From: Pseudobutyrivibrio sp.
GTDB lineage: Bacteria > Bacillota > Clostridia > Lachnospirales > Lachnospiraceae
Assembly: GCA_024684955.1 (NCBI GenBank)
Contig: JAIKWH010000018.1
Span: forward strand, 1 to 64,000
Reading direction: 5' to 3'
DNA length: 64,000 nt
Shown here: positions 1-6,407 of the stretch, piece after piece
Layout of the letters: every line of letters begins with the position of its first letter
Position numbering within the stretch: position 1 is the first letter of the stretch
Program-made: the position numbers and the translations under genes
The notes under the pieces: generated by a model
What the model saw: only the letters and a program-made list of their open reading frames with translations
What the model was told of the DNA's origin: nothing
Database searches by the model: none

Positions 1-242
1 CAATGATGGGGGAATATATCATCTATTATCAGGGGAAGATTGTCGGTGGAATATATGATGATAGATTTCTTATAAAACCAACGAAATCTGCAAAAGAGAT
101 GATGCCGAAAGCACAATATGAAACACCCTATGATGGAGCTACAGAAATGCTTTTGGTTGATGATATAGATAACAAAGATTTTATGAACGGACTATTGAAT
201 GCTATGGTTGATGAGTTACCTGCTCCAAGGAAAAAGAAATGA
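1..242 (+). CDS. TfoX/Sxy N-terminal-domain protein, 3' part only
   Basis: The reading frame is open from the window edge to a TGA at 240-242, so this is probably the C-terminal part of a gene that starts upstream; the ATG at 3 is likely internal. The visible 79 residues match the end of the TfoX N-terminal domain: a GEYIIYYQGKIVG strand pair, then a DDRFLIKPT segment, then a helix ending in a lysine-rich tail. TfoX/Sxy proteins regulate competence in gamma-proteobacteria, but in Firmicutes these short single-domain versions have no settled role, so no function is assigned. A terminator follows at 288-325. Confidence 0.6.
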   Translation, partial: MMGEYIIYYQGKIVGGIYDDRFLIKPTKSAKEMMPKAQYETPYDGATEMLLVDDIDNKDFMNGLLNAMVDELPAPRKKK

Positions 243-287
243 TCAAATTCAAATTTGTTAACCTAAATTGAATGTTGAACGTTAGAT

Positions 288-325
288 AGAACAGTTATTT
301 CGAAAGAGATAGCTGTTCTTTTTTT
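288..325 (+). terminator. Rho-independent terminator
   Basis: AGAACAGTTAT pairs with ATAGCTGTTCT (one G-T pair) and is followed by seven T. It ends the TfoX-like transcript. Confidence 0.8.
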
Positions 326-411
326 GCTCCTATACGTATCTTTTAGCATTAGTAATATGGTAAGATTATAAAAGCGTTTAGAAATGCCTATTTTACGGCA
401 TGCAAAAAGAT

Positions 412-442
412 TTTGACATGGCTAAAAAACGTAAATGTCAAA
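412..442 (+). promoter_or_regulatory. Inverted repeat overlapping a -35-like hexamer upstream of XRE gene
   Basis: TTTGACAT-N15-ATGTCAAA is a perfect 8-bp inverted repeat 55 bp upstream of the XRE gene start. The left arm contains TTGACA, a consensus -35, but no good -10 lies 17 bp further on. The symmetry and position suggest an operator, perhaps autoregulatory. This is inference. Confidence 0.4.
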
Positions 443-497
443 GCCTTTTGATGGTAACGAAATCAATATCTCGGTATTCTGAGGTGGAAAGAGAGAC

Positions 498-1100
498 ATG
501 AGAATGGAACTTGGGAACAGAATCAAAGAATTAAGGAAAGCACAAAACATTAACCAGGATGAATTGGCTGAGAAACTTTTTGTTTCAAGACAGACAATTT
601 CTAATTGGGAAAATGACAAAAGCTATCCAGACATTCAGAGCGTATTGCTTCTAAGTGAAACATTTGGTGTCTCCGTTGATCAACTATTAAAAGGAGATGT
701 TGAAAAGATGGAAAGAATTATCACGGAACAGACGCAGACAGACATTAATAAGATGAATACCTATGCGATAGGAATGGTAATATCCATGATAGCCATTCTT
801 ATTACAACACCAGTACTGGCTTTTTTTACTGGATTTTGGTTTTTCATACCATTTGTAGTGCTGTTTGCCTGCGCAATGTATTTTGCAACAAGAATCGAGA
901 AGTACAAAAAGGAATATAATGTTCAGACTTACAAAGAGATTATAGCCTTTACAAAAGGAGAGACGCTTTCTAAAAAAGATCAGATAAGAGAAGAGGCGAA
1001 AAGACCATATCAGAAAGCATTGTCGACTATTTTGTCAGGTGTTATAGCTACTGTAGTATGTGGCGGCATAGCCGCAGTACTCATCATGCTATGCAAATAA
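498..1100 (+). CDS. HTH-XRE transcriptional regulator with membrane tail
   Basis: A 200-residue protein. Residues about 5-60 form a classic Cro/C1-type helix-turn-helix (GNRIKELRKAQ, then DELAEKLFVSRQTISNWEN). The rest is hydrophobic, with two membrane segments near residues 92-135 and a third at the C terminus (about 177-199), so the regulator is probably membrane-bound. Such HTH-plus-TM regulators are common in Lachnospiraceae and usually sit next to small membrane proteins, as here (a frameshifted one follows at 1139). An ATG at 504 is an alternative start. Likely self-regulated through the inverted repeat at 412-442. Target genes are unknown. Confidence 0.85.
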   Translation: MRMELGNRIKELRKAQNINQDELAEKLFVSRQTISNWENDKSYPDIQSVLLLSETFGVSVDQLLKGDVEKMERIITEQTQTDINKMNTYAIGMVISMIAILITTPVLAFFTGFWFFIPFVVLFACAMYFATRIEKYKKEYNVQTYKEIIAFTKGETLSKKDQIREEAKRPYQKALSTILSGVIATVVCGGIAAVLIMLCK

Positions 1101-1138
1101 ACTTTAAACGAAAACAACTAACATTGGAGGATATAAAA

Positions 1139-1338
1139 ATGAAATTTTCAAACGAACAACAGAAATTATTACTTTATTTATTTTAGGATTGCTATTATGT
1201 TGTACCGCTCATATTTTCCCAAATGGACTAACTATTCTAGCAGCCATTGTTGGATTTTTTCTTATCGGATACTTCTCAGTTAAAAGTTATGAACTCATGA
1301 AAAAAGAAAAGAAAGAGAAAGAACAGACTGAAGAATAA
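1139..1338 (+). pseudogene. Small two-TM membrane protein, frameshifted at the start
   Basis: A good ribosome site (GGAGG at 1126-1130) precedes ATG at 1139, but that frame stops after 15 codons (TAG at 1184-1186). The next frame is open from 1141 to TAA at 1336-1338 and encodes a convincing small membrane protein: a basic start, a hydrophobic segment (TLFILGLLLCC), a second one (ILAAIVGFFLIGYF) and a Lys/Glu-rich tail. Adding a single A to the AAA run after ATG would join them into one 66-residue protein. So this is either a real frameshift, a phase-variable A run, or a sequencing error. It is probably the operon partner of the XRE regulator upstream. Confidence 0.55.
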
Positions 1339-1370
1339 TATCGAATCAGCATAAATAAGAACATTACATA

Positions 1371-1406
1371 GACCAGTTCTCTCAAATAGAGGAGGCTGGT
1401 CCTTTT
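1371..1406 (+). terminator. Rho-independent terminator
   Basis: GACCAG at 1371-1376 pairs with CTGGTC at 1396-1401, with an inner CTCT/AGAG helix, followed by CTTTTG. It closes the first XRE operon. The T tract is short. Confidence 0.6.
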
Positions 1407-1458
1407 GTTGCTATACATAGCTTGATTTGTGTTATTTCGTCAGAAAAAATATATAGTA

Positions 1459-1552
1459 TTTATGAAGTAAAGACCATTTATATGTGTGATAAAATATCAG
1501 ATTGAAATTCGCTTTTTATGGTAAAGACTATTTTTTATAAATGAGATAAGAT
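1459..1552 (+). repeat. Two imperfect direct repeats, possibly tandem promoters/operators
   Basis: Two copies of a TTTATG..GTAAAGAC(C/T)ATT..GATAA(A/G)AT pattern lie at about 1459-1495 and 1515-1552. Each ends in a -10-like TGNGATAANAT. They sit directly upstream of the second XRE gene and look like duplicated promoter or operator units. Confidence 0.4.
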
Positions 1553-1586
1553 TTGGGCATAAAAATCAGAAGGGAGATATCTAAAA

Positions 1587-2075
1587 ATGGATACAATTAA
1601 AGTTGGAAATTTTCTAAAAGTTCTTAGAAAAGAAAAAGGACTTACCCAAGAGATGCTAGGAGCACAAATAGGTGTTACAAATAAAACTATATCTAGATGG
1701 GAGAATGGAAACTACTTACCACCAGTAGAATGTCTGAAAGTACTGGCAGATTTTTACGATGTTAGTATAAATGAAATTATATCTGGACAAAGGCTTTCAA
1801 TTGAACAATTACCAGCAGAAGCTGATAATAATTTGAAAGAGGCTATAGAAATTAGTGAAAACAATTTCAAAAAAAATGAAAAGTATCTTACCATAGCTAT
1901 GGTGATATCTACACTAATAGCAATAGCAATCATATATTTGTTACCGTCGAAAGCAATAGGTTCAAATATTAGTATTGCCTTAATCATTCTTGTTGCTGCA
2001 CTTGCGCTCATTAGCAACACTGTAAATCTTTTTGCTCTTATTTATAATAAAGAGAGATTTACAATAAATTTATAA
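1587..2075 (+). CDS. HTH-XRE transcriptional regulator with two TM segments
   Basis: A 162-residue protein with an N-terminal Cro/C1-type helix-turn-helix (residues about 7-62; GLTQEMLGAQIGVTNKTISR is the recognition part), a linker, then two hydrophobic segments (about 102-118 and 126-150). ATG at 1587 is preceded by AGAAGGGAG. The architecture resembles the regulator at 498 but the sequences differ clearly. The next gene, a DUF3784-like membrane protein, follows after 26 bp and is probably co-transcribed. Repeats at 1459-1552 are candidate control sites. The regulated target is unknown; the pair may be a self-contained membrane-associated regulatory unit. Confidence 0.85.
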   Translation: MDTIKVGNFLKVLRKEKGLTQEMLGAQIGVTNKTISRWENGNYLPPVECLKVLADFYDVSINEIISGQRLSIEQLPAEADNNLKEAIEISENNFKKNEKYLTIAMVISTLIAIAIIYLLPSKAIGSNISIALIILVAALALISNTVNLFALIYNKERFTINL

Positions 2076-2101
2076 ATTCCAATTTATAAGGGGGAAAGTC
2101 A

Positions 2102-2437
2102 TTGAACATTGGAGTTTGGATGTGTGGCGTTTTAGTTTTACCATTTGCTATTGTAGGATTGCTATTTGGAATATTTAAAGAAAAAGCAACTAAATTTTTA
2201 GCTGGATTTAATTCTTTTTCTGAGTCAGAACAAGCTTTGTATGATAGAGCTGCTATATCGCGAGATATAAGAAATCAATGCTATATATGGTCAGCATTAA
2301 TGCTTGTAGGAACAATTCTTTCATATGCCATTACAACATATATGGCTATTCCAACATTTATTATATGGTTTATCTTGTTCTTCAAGGATACTCATATAGA
2401 TGTTCATAAGGCTTTTGATAAATATTTAATCAAATAG
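2102..2437 (+). CDS. DUF3784-like small membrane protein
   Basis: A 111-residue protein with three hydrophobic segments: residues about 4-24, 62-80 and 82-95. Between the first two lies KFLAGFNSFSESEQALYDRA, the loop I associate with DUF3784 (a Firmicute family with a conserved AGFN..s..E...YD pattern). The start is TTG at 2102, chosen because an AAGGGGG site ends about 8 bases upstream. Function unknown. It probably forms an operon with the XRE regulator just before it. A terminator lies downstream at 2495-2525. Confidence 0.7.
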   Translation: MNIGVWMCGVLVLPFAIVGLLFGIFKEKATKFLAGFNSFSESEQALYDRAAISRDIRNQCYIWSALMLVGTILSYAITTYMAIPTFIIWFILFFKDTHIDVHKAFDKYLIK

Positions 2438-2494
2438 AGATTATTTATGCTAGAATAGATTTAACAGAGTTGCCAGGTGCGAATAACACTTGGG

Positions 2495-2525
2495 ACCAAG
2501 CCGAGCGTTGAGCTTGGCTTTTTTA
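2495..2525 (+). terminator. Rho-independent terminator
   Basis: CCAAGC at 2496-2501 pairs with GCTTGG at 2512-2517, followed by CTTTTTTAC. It ends the second XRE operon. Confidence 0.75.
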
Positions 2526-2546
2526 CTTTACGGAGATATTAGTGTT

Positions 2547-2648
2547 ATGGATTTAAAGAAACCATATTCTATAGATGAGCAAATTCAAAAGTTACAGGAA
2601 CATGGCGTGATTGTTGAAGATGTTGCATTTGCAAGAAATTATCAATAA
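2547..2648 (+). pseudogene. N-terminal stub of an Abi-type (Abi_2/AbiD-F like) gene
   Basis: A 33-codon frame with a ribosome site (CGGAGA at 2531-2536) starts with MDLKKPYSIDEQIQKLQEHG and continues VIVEDVAFARNY before TAA. This matches the first about 35 residues of Abi-like (AbiD/AbiF, Abi_2) abortive-infection proteins, which begin KP..S..EQI..L...G..I.D...A. The family normally runs to about 300 residues, and nothing of the remainder is found downstream, where the type VII-like cluster starts. I read it as the relic of a lost phage-defence gene. Confidence 0.45.
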
Positions 2649-2673
2649 AAGACAGAATAAACAGAAAATACTC

Positions 2674-2703
2674 TTGAATATAATAATGAGGATAATATAT
2701 AAT
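2674..2703 (+). promoter_or_regulatory. Sigma-A promoter for the type VII-like cluster
   Basis: TTGAAT at 2674-2679, 18 bp spacer, TATAAT at 2698-2703. An inverted repeat AATTCAA/TTGAATT (2717-2723 and 2746-2752) lies just after the expected start point and may be an operator. Confidence 0.5.
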
Positions 2704-2780
2704 ATGTCTTAATGATAATTCAATATTTTTAATGCGGGATAAGTGTTGAATTAATATCTATTAATAAGGGAGGAAAGTCT

Positions 2781-3137
2781 ATGCCAAATCCAGGTACAAA
2801 TAAGATATGGGTACCTCTTTATCCACAAGCTCAAACAAAAATTGATTATTATAATGCTATTATCACTGAATTGGACGGGTACAAGAACAATGTCAATACT
2901 GATATTAATGCTATGAATCTGTCAAAGTATAAGACTTTGGTGGAAAGTACTGACATGAAAGGACCTTATTACGATACTTATGTAACACATAAAGATAACT
3001 GGTTTTCTGATTTGGCTACTATGAAAAGCACTTTTGCTTCGGCAATGCAGGATATTAACAATGGTATCTCTGATGCTACAAAGTTGAGGGACGAGTGGAT
3101 TCAAAAGAAAAGTCAAGGCCATTGGAAGTATATTTAA
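2781..3137 (+). CDS. Small helical protein opening a type VII-like toxin cluster
   Basis: A 118-residue, apparently all-helical protein without signal peptide or membrane segment, preceded by GGGAGGAAAG. It lacks a clear W-x-G but has the size and helix-turn-helix build of the small partner proteins found upstream of LXG/WXG type VII effectors (two long helices around residues 18-60 and 70-112). I do not recognise a specific family. It is the first gene of five to six tightly spaced genes (12-bp gap to the next), all A/T-rich. Proposed role: targeting partner or chaperone for the effector at 4389; this is inference from context. Confidence 0.55.
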   Translation: MPNPGTNKIWVPLYPQAQTKIDYYNAIITELDGYKNNVNTDINAMNLSKYKTLVESTDMKGPYYDTYVTHKDNWFSDLATMKSTFASAMQDINNGISDATKLRDEWIQKKSQGHWKYI

Positions 3138-3149
3138 GGAGAAGAAAAA

Positions 3150-3455
3150 ATGCATAGCATATTTTTATTTGATGATAGTTTAGATAGTGTATGTAATTCC
3201 TTTCTAAAAAAAACAATTTCTGATTTAGAGGATTTAAAGACCATTAATGACGATTTACAAATTCTTATTAATGATGAAAAGTGGGAAGGTGATGCCCATG
3301 ATAAAGCTGAAGCAGCTGTTGAAATGATGGAGGCATATAGAGCTGATTTGAAGTCTTTATGTGATGAACTTAAAAAAATAGTGGATGATGTGGTTTCTGA
3401 TGCTAATGATTTTGAGAGTGTATCGGATAAAGTTGCATCAATAAAGAAGGTGTGA
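3150..3455 (+). CDS. WXG100-like small protein
   Basis: A 101-residue protein predicted to be a helical hairpin. The turn carries W45-E46-G47, the WXG signature of ESX/type VII substrates, flanked by helices at about 18-42 and 50-85. Length matches the usual about 100 residues of WXG100 proteins. There is no signal peptide, as expected for type VII substrates. AAGGAGAAG precedes the ATG. It lies 12 bp after the previous gene and 4 bp before the next, so translation is probably coupled. It likely pairs with another small protein of the cluster or with the effector. Confidence 0.6.
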   Translation: MHSIFLFDDSLDSVCNSFLKKTISDLEDLKTINDDLQILINDEKWEGDAHDKAEAAVEMMEAYRADLKSLCDELKKIVDDVVSDANDFESVSDKVASIKKV

Positions 3456-3459
3456 TGTT

Positions 3460-4074
3460 ATGAATAAGCATGATATTTTTATACTAAATAGGGCACTTGA
3501 CGGAAAGCAGATATATGGACTTCCTAATTTTGATAAAATGCATATTTCTCAGATACTTATTGATATCTATAAGGAAGGTATGATTAGAAGAGGACTTTTG
3601 GAGGACAAAAACCATTTAAGTACAGAGGGCGCGATTATGGTCGCGCGAATGAAGGATTACAAGGAATGTGAGACTTTTGTGTCACTTAATAATTTAACAA
3701 TTGGGACAAAAGATACTGGTAGGAATATTTCACTTATGTATAACCCATATAATGATGATTATTATTTTTCCCCTGTAGAGCTCCCAAAGGATTATGCTGA
3801 AATATTAAACTCGTATCCATTCCTTAGGAATGTAATTGGGAGCGAGAATTCTTTTGTTGGAGAATTCAGTAAAAAGGATTTCGAGGCAAAATATGGTCCA
3901 ATAAAGCGTGACGTATTGCATTTGGTAAGACATTCAAATAACGAAGAATTGTCATATACAATATTTGTTAAGGATGAGAAAGCTTATCTATATGACAATC
4001 AAAACGGTAGTCTTTCCATCGTTGGAAAATGTGAAATTATAGATAAAATCAAAGGAGAATTCAGTAATGAATGA
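3460..4074 (+). CDS. Unrecognised 204-residue protein of the type VII-like cluster
   Basis: I do not recognise a firm family. The N terminus (HDIFILNRALDGKQIYGLPN) recalls the start of cytosolic EspG-like or DUF5081-like chaperones of type VII loci, which open with a helix followed by a K/S-x-I-x-G-L pattern; this is an impression only. The C-terminal half is beta-rich (SYTIFVKDEKAYLYDNQNG). No signal peptide or membrane segment. Its position between two small WXG-like genes, with an 8-base overlap with the next gene, supports a role in handling the secreted proteins. A GC-rich inverted repeat lies inside it at 3629-3646. Confidence 0.55.
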   Translation: MNKHDIFILNRALDGKQIYGLPNFDKMHISQILIDIYKEGMIRRGLLEDKNHLSTEGAIMVARMKDYKECETFVSLNNLTIGTKDTGRNISLMYNPYNDDYYFSPVELPKDYAEILNSYPFLRNVIGSENSFVGEFSKKDFEAKYGPIKRDVLHLVRHSNNEELSYTIFVKDEKAYLYDNQNGSLSIVGKCEIIDKIKGEFSNE

Positions 4075-4405
4075 TCAAATAACATATAATGCAAAATTGA
4101 TGGAAAATATAGCTGATAAATTTAATGATGGTTACGACAAACTAGATGATGCTATTGAAGAGTTTCGTTATTTTAAAAATCATTTTTATTCATATTATAA
4201 TGGACAGGCTAAGGTGGAGATATTTGATTCTATAACAAAAACATTGAGGGAACACTTGGAATTGCTTCAGTTGTGTTACCTAAATATGAATGAATATGTA
4301 ACTGCGGCTAAAGATGAAATGATAGCTGCTGATGAAGCAATATCGGAGTCAATTGATGGTTCGAATCAGAAAAAGGAAGGTGAAGCTGGTGGCAAAAATA
4401 ATTAG
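4067..4405 (+). CDS. WXG100-like small protein (YNG variant)
   Basis: A 112-residue helical-hairpin protein. The turn reads Y44-N45-G46 in place of W-x-G, between helices of about 8-38 and 50-95, with a charged tail. It overlaps the previous gene by 8 bp and the effector gene by 17 bp, which implies coupled translation and a tight partnership. Length and shape fit the WXG100-like partners encoded directly upstream of large type VII effectors. No signal sequence. AAAGGAG lies upstream of the ATG. Confidence 0.55.
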   Translation: MNDQITYNAKLMENIADKFNDGYDKLDDAIEEFRYFKNHFYSYYNGQAKVEIFDSITKTLREHLELLQLCYLNMNEYVTAAKDEMIAADEAISESIDGSNQKKEGEAGGKNN

Positions 4406-5411
4406 ATCAAAAGATTCAGGGTGGCTTGATGCATCGGATATATTTTATAATGATATGCAACCGGCAAATTTGGCAGAAAAATTAGCTGATGCAGTAGAAA
4501 ATATAAATCAAGCGATAGACTGTCTTGACAATGCTGATGGCTTGAATTCCTTTACATTTAGCCTTACTAAGGACGATACAGAAGAGCTTGTAGCAAATCT
4601 TAGAAAGTTTGTATACTTTTGCAATGGAATTCATTATGAAATATCAGAATTGGTTGATACTCCTTTCTCTACAAAAATGGGTAATCTAGCAAATGAGGCA
4701 ATTGCTTTAAATCCTTCTGATTATAGTTATGTAAAATCACAATTCTTGTGCTTTAAAGATTATATGACACTTGAAGATTTAATTGAATCTACAATTGAGG
4801 ATGACGCATTAAGGCAGAGCTTTAGAGAAAAAGCGATGTCATTAGACGAAGACACGGCTTCCTTTGAATTGCAACAATCTATTTTAGAAGCTAACTGGTG
4901 GCAGAATGAATTTGTGATTGCGGAAGAAATAGATAAGGCAACCGATGAGTTTTTTACTCCAGAGGTCAGGGAAAAATGGGATTCAATGACACCAGATGAG
5001 CGTGATGTATATATTCAGGAATATAAGGAAATTCTGGATAGAGCATATTTTGGGGGAGATCAAAAAGTTATAACAGAGGTTGAGTATTTATCAACTGTTG
5101 ATGAATATGGAAATCCTGTGAATCCAGGCTACGGTTTAGCGTCTAATTCACCTAATTACATTGCGATAAATCCTAACTTTAGGGATGACCCAACTGGAAT
5201 GTATTCTTTAGATAAGTTGATTGATACCATGACACATGAGATGAGGCATAGATATCAGCGGCTAAATACATCTGAAATGCCTAACAGTATAAGAGAGGAA
5301 TGGAACCAGCCTTACGTGTCAAGCTCTGTAAATTACGACCAATACTATAGACAACCAGTTGAAGAAGATGCAAAGGCCTTTGCAGCACTGGCTCATGATG
5401 ATGTAGTCTAG
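4389..5411 (+). CDS. Putative type VII-secreted metallopeptidase effector
   Basis: A 340-residue protein when started at GTG 4389, which has AAAAGGAAGG ending 8 bases upstream; an in-frame ATG at 4332 would overlap the previous gene more and lacks a ribosome site. Residues about 1-110 are helical and may be the secretion/partner-binding part. The C-terminal region has a zinc-peptidase signature, H283-E-M-R-H287, preceded by a hydrophobic Leu/Ile/Met helix, and a downstream QPVEEDAKAF (E325-D327) that fits the third ligand of gluzincin-type toxins of the polymorphic-toxin class. No signal peptide. The next gene is a lipoprotein that could be its immunity protein. Target unknown. Confidence 0.6.
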   Translation: MAKIIRSKDSGWLDASDIFYNDMQPANLAEKLADAVENINQAIDCLDNADGLNSFTFSLTKDDTEELVANLRKFVYFCNGIHYEISELVDTPFSTKMGNLANEAIALNPSDYSYVKSQFLCFKDYMTLEDLIESTIEDDALRQSFREKAMSLDEDTASFELQQSILEANWWQNEFVIAEEIDKATDEFFTPEVREKWDSMTPDERDVYIQEYKEILDRAYFGGDQKVITEVEYLSTVDEYGNPVNPGYGLASNSPNYIAINPNFRDDPTGMYSLDKLIDTMTHEMRHRYQRLNTSEMPNSIREEWNQPYVSSSVNYDQYYRQPVEEDAKAFAALAHDDVV

Positions 5412-5435
5412 CATTAGAAATAAGGAGAATATACC

Positions 5436-6011
5436 ATGAAAAGATTTATACTGGAAAGCCCCTGTAAGCTCATGTTTACAGCTATTGTTATAATGAGTTG
5501 TGTATTATTGCCTGCCTGTAGTAAGACTAAAAATGTGGAGGAATCTATTGTGTATTCTGAACTAAAAGCTGATGATATGGAGCTAATAGATAATATTAAT
5601 CAAAATATAGATTGTAATTTTAAGCTTTTGGAAGAAATGGATGTTGACGACAAACCTGACGAAGGACCTTATGTAGAATATAGTCCTGGCTACGGGGAGG
5701 TAAAAAGCTATGGAGTGGATGTACCAGAAAAAAATGTTCCAATAAGGATAGACATTTATATTATTAAATCTTCAGATGATTATAGTATCTTTGGGGTTAA
5801 ATATGGTCAAAAGTACACGAAGGCTAAAGAACTAGTTGAGCAGGCAGGATTTACGTTGGTTAAGGAAGGATCTTTTAATAGTAATACATACGCATTAACA
5901 TATGCTAAGGGAATTGCATATATAGAAATGGAAATAGAATACGAATATGGTGAAACATTTGAAGATGGTAATGTAAGTAGAATAGGCATAAGAATTCCAA
6001 TTCAGGAGTAA
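5436..6011 (+). CDS. Lipoprotein, possible immunity protein for the adjacent effector
   Basis: A 191-residue protein with a lipoprotein signal peptide: basic start, hydrophobic core (residues about 12-25) and lipobox L-P-A-C28. After cleavage it would be anchored to the outside of the membrane. The rest is acidic and probably alpha/beta, with no family I recognise. It follows the metallopeptidase gene by 24 bp with its own AAGGAGAAT site, which is the usual place of an immunity gene in toxin loci. Surface anchoring would fit protection against an effector delivered from a neighbouring cell. That role is inferred from position only. Confidence 0.6.
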   Translation: MKRFILESPCKLMFTAIVIMSCVLLPACSKTKNVEESIVYSELKADDMELIDNINQNIDCNFKLLEEMDVDDKPDEGPYVEYSPGYGEVKSYGVDVPEKNVPIRIDIYIIKSSDDYSIFGVKYGQKYTKAKELVEQAGFTLVKEGSFNSNTYALTYAKGIAYIEMEIEYEYGETFEDGNVSRIGIRIPIQE

Positions 6012-6040
6012 AAAAGGGAGGTCGCATTAGCGACCTCCTT
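6011..6040. terminator. Bidirectional terminator between convergent genes
   Basis: GGAGGTCGC (6017-6025), loop ATTA, GCGACCTCC (6030-6038): a perfect 9-bp stem. On the minus strand it is followed by six T; on the plus strand by TTCGTTT. The minus-strand gene's stop codon (TAA, 6027-6029) is inside the loop. Confidence 0.8.
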
Positions 6041-6244
6041 CGTTTCCTGCAATTTCTCCCGCAATGAGATATATAACAGGAGAGTTCCAGTATATAGCAA
6101 TTTCATTAGTTGAATAGCTTTGCGCATTGTCTACATAACATTTAGCAGCAGCCTCATTTTTTACATCAGGTAGAAGAGAGGCGCTTTTGCAGCCAACCCA
6201 CACCATTGACAAGGCCAGTAGCATTGCCAAAAACCGTTTTTCAT
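6027..6244 (-). pseudogene. Small lipoprotein gene, frameshifted after the start codon
   Basis: On the minus strand a strong ribosome site (AAGGGGGA, about 6252-6259) precedes ATG at 6244-6242, but that frame codes for only 27 residues. The neighbouring frame is open to TAA at 6029-6027 and encodes a typical lipoprotein signal (LAMLLALSMVWVGC, cysteine lipobox) followed by about 53 residues. Restoring one A to the five-A run after ATG gives a clean 72-residue product beginning MKKRFLAMLLAL. A TTG at 6230 could start the open frame but is about 22 bases from the ribosome site. The mature part has no family I recognise. Confidence 0.5.
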
Positions 6245-6347
6245 TTTATAGTCCCCCTTAAATGTGAAGTTTAATGTTACTTAAACGTTTTCTATACCTA
6301 TAATATCATATCTTTTACTGTTGAAGAAGATTCACATATTAAGCTAG

Positions 6348-6376
6348 TTGTAAAAAAACTTCATGTCATTTAAAAT
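6348..6376 (+). promoter_or_regulatory. Sigma-A promoter for the RpiB-like gene
   Basis: TTGTAA at 6348-6353, 17 bp spacer, TAAAAT at 6371-6376; start codon at 6408. Confidence 0.5.
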
Positions 6377-6407
6377 TAGTTCATAAAGATTATATGGAGG
6401 TGTTCTT

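Noticed and set aside
4358..4367. GGTTCGAATC, resembling a tRNA T-loop
   Set aside because: The flanking bases do not form a T-stem, no acceptor or anticodon arm is present, and it is inside a coding gene.
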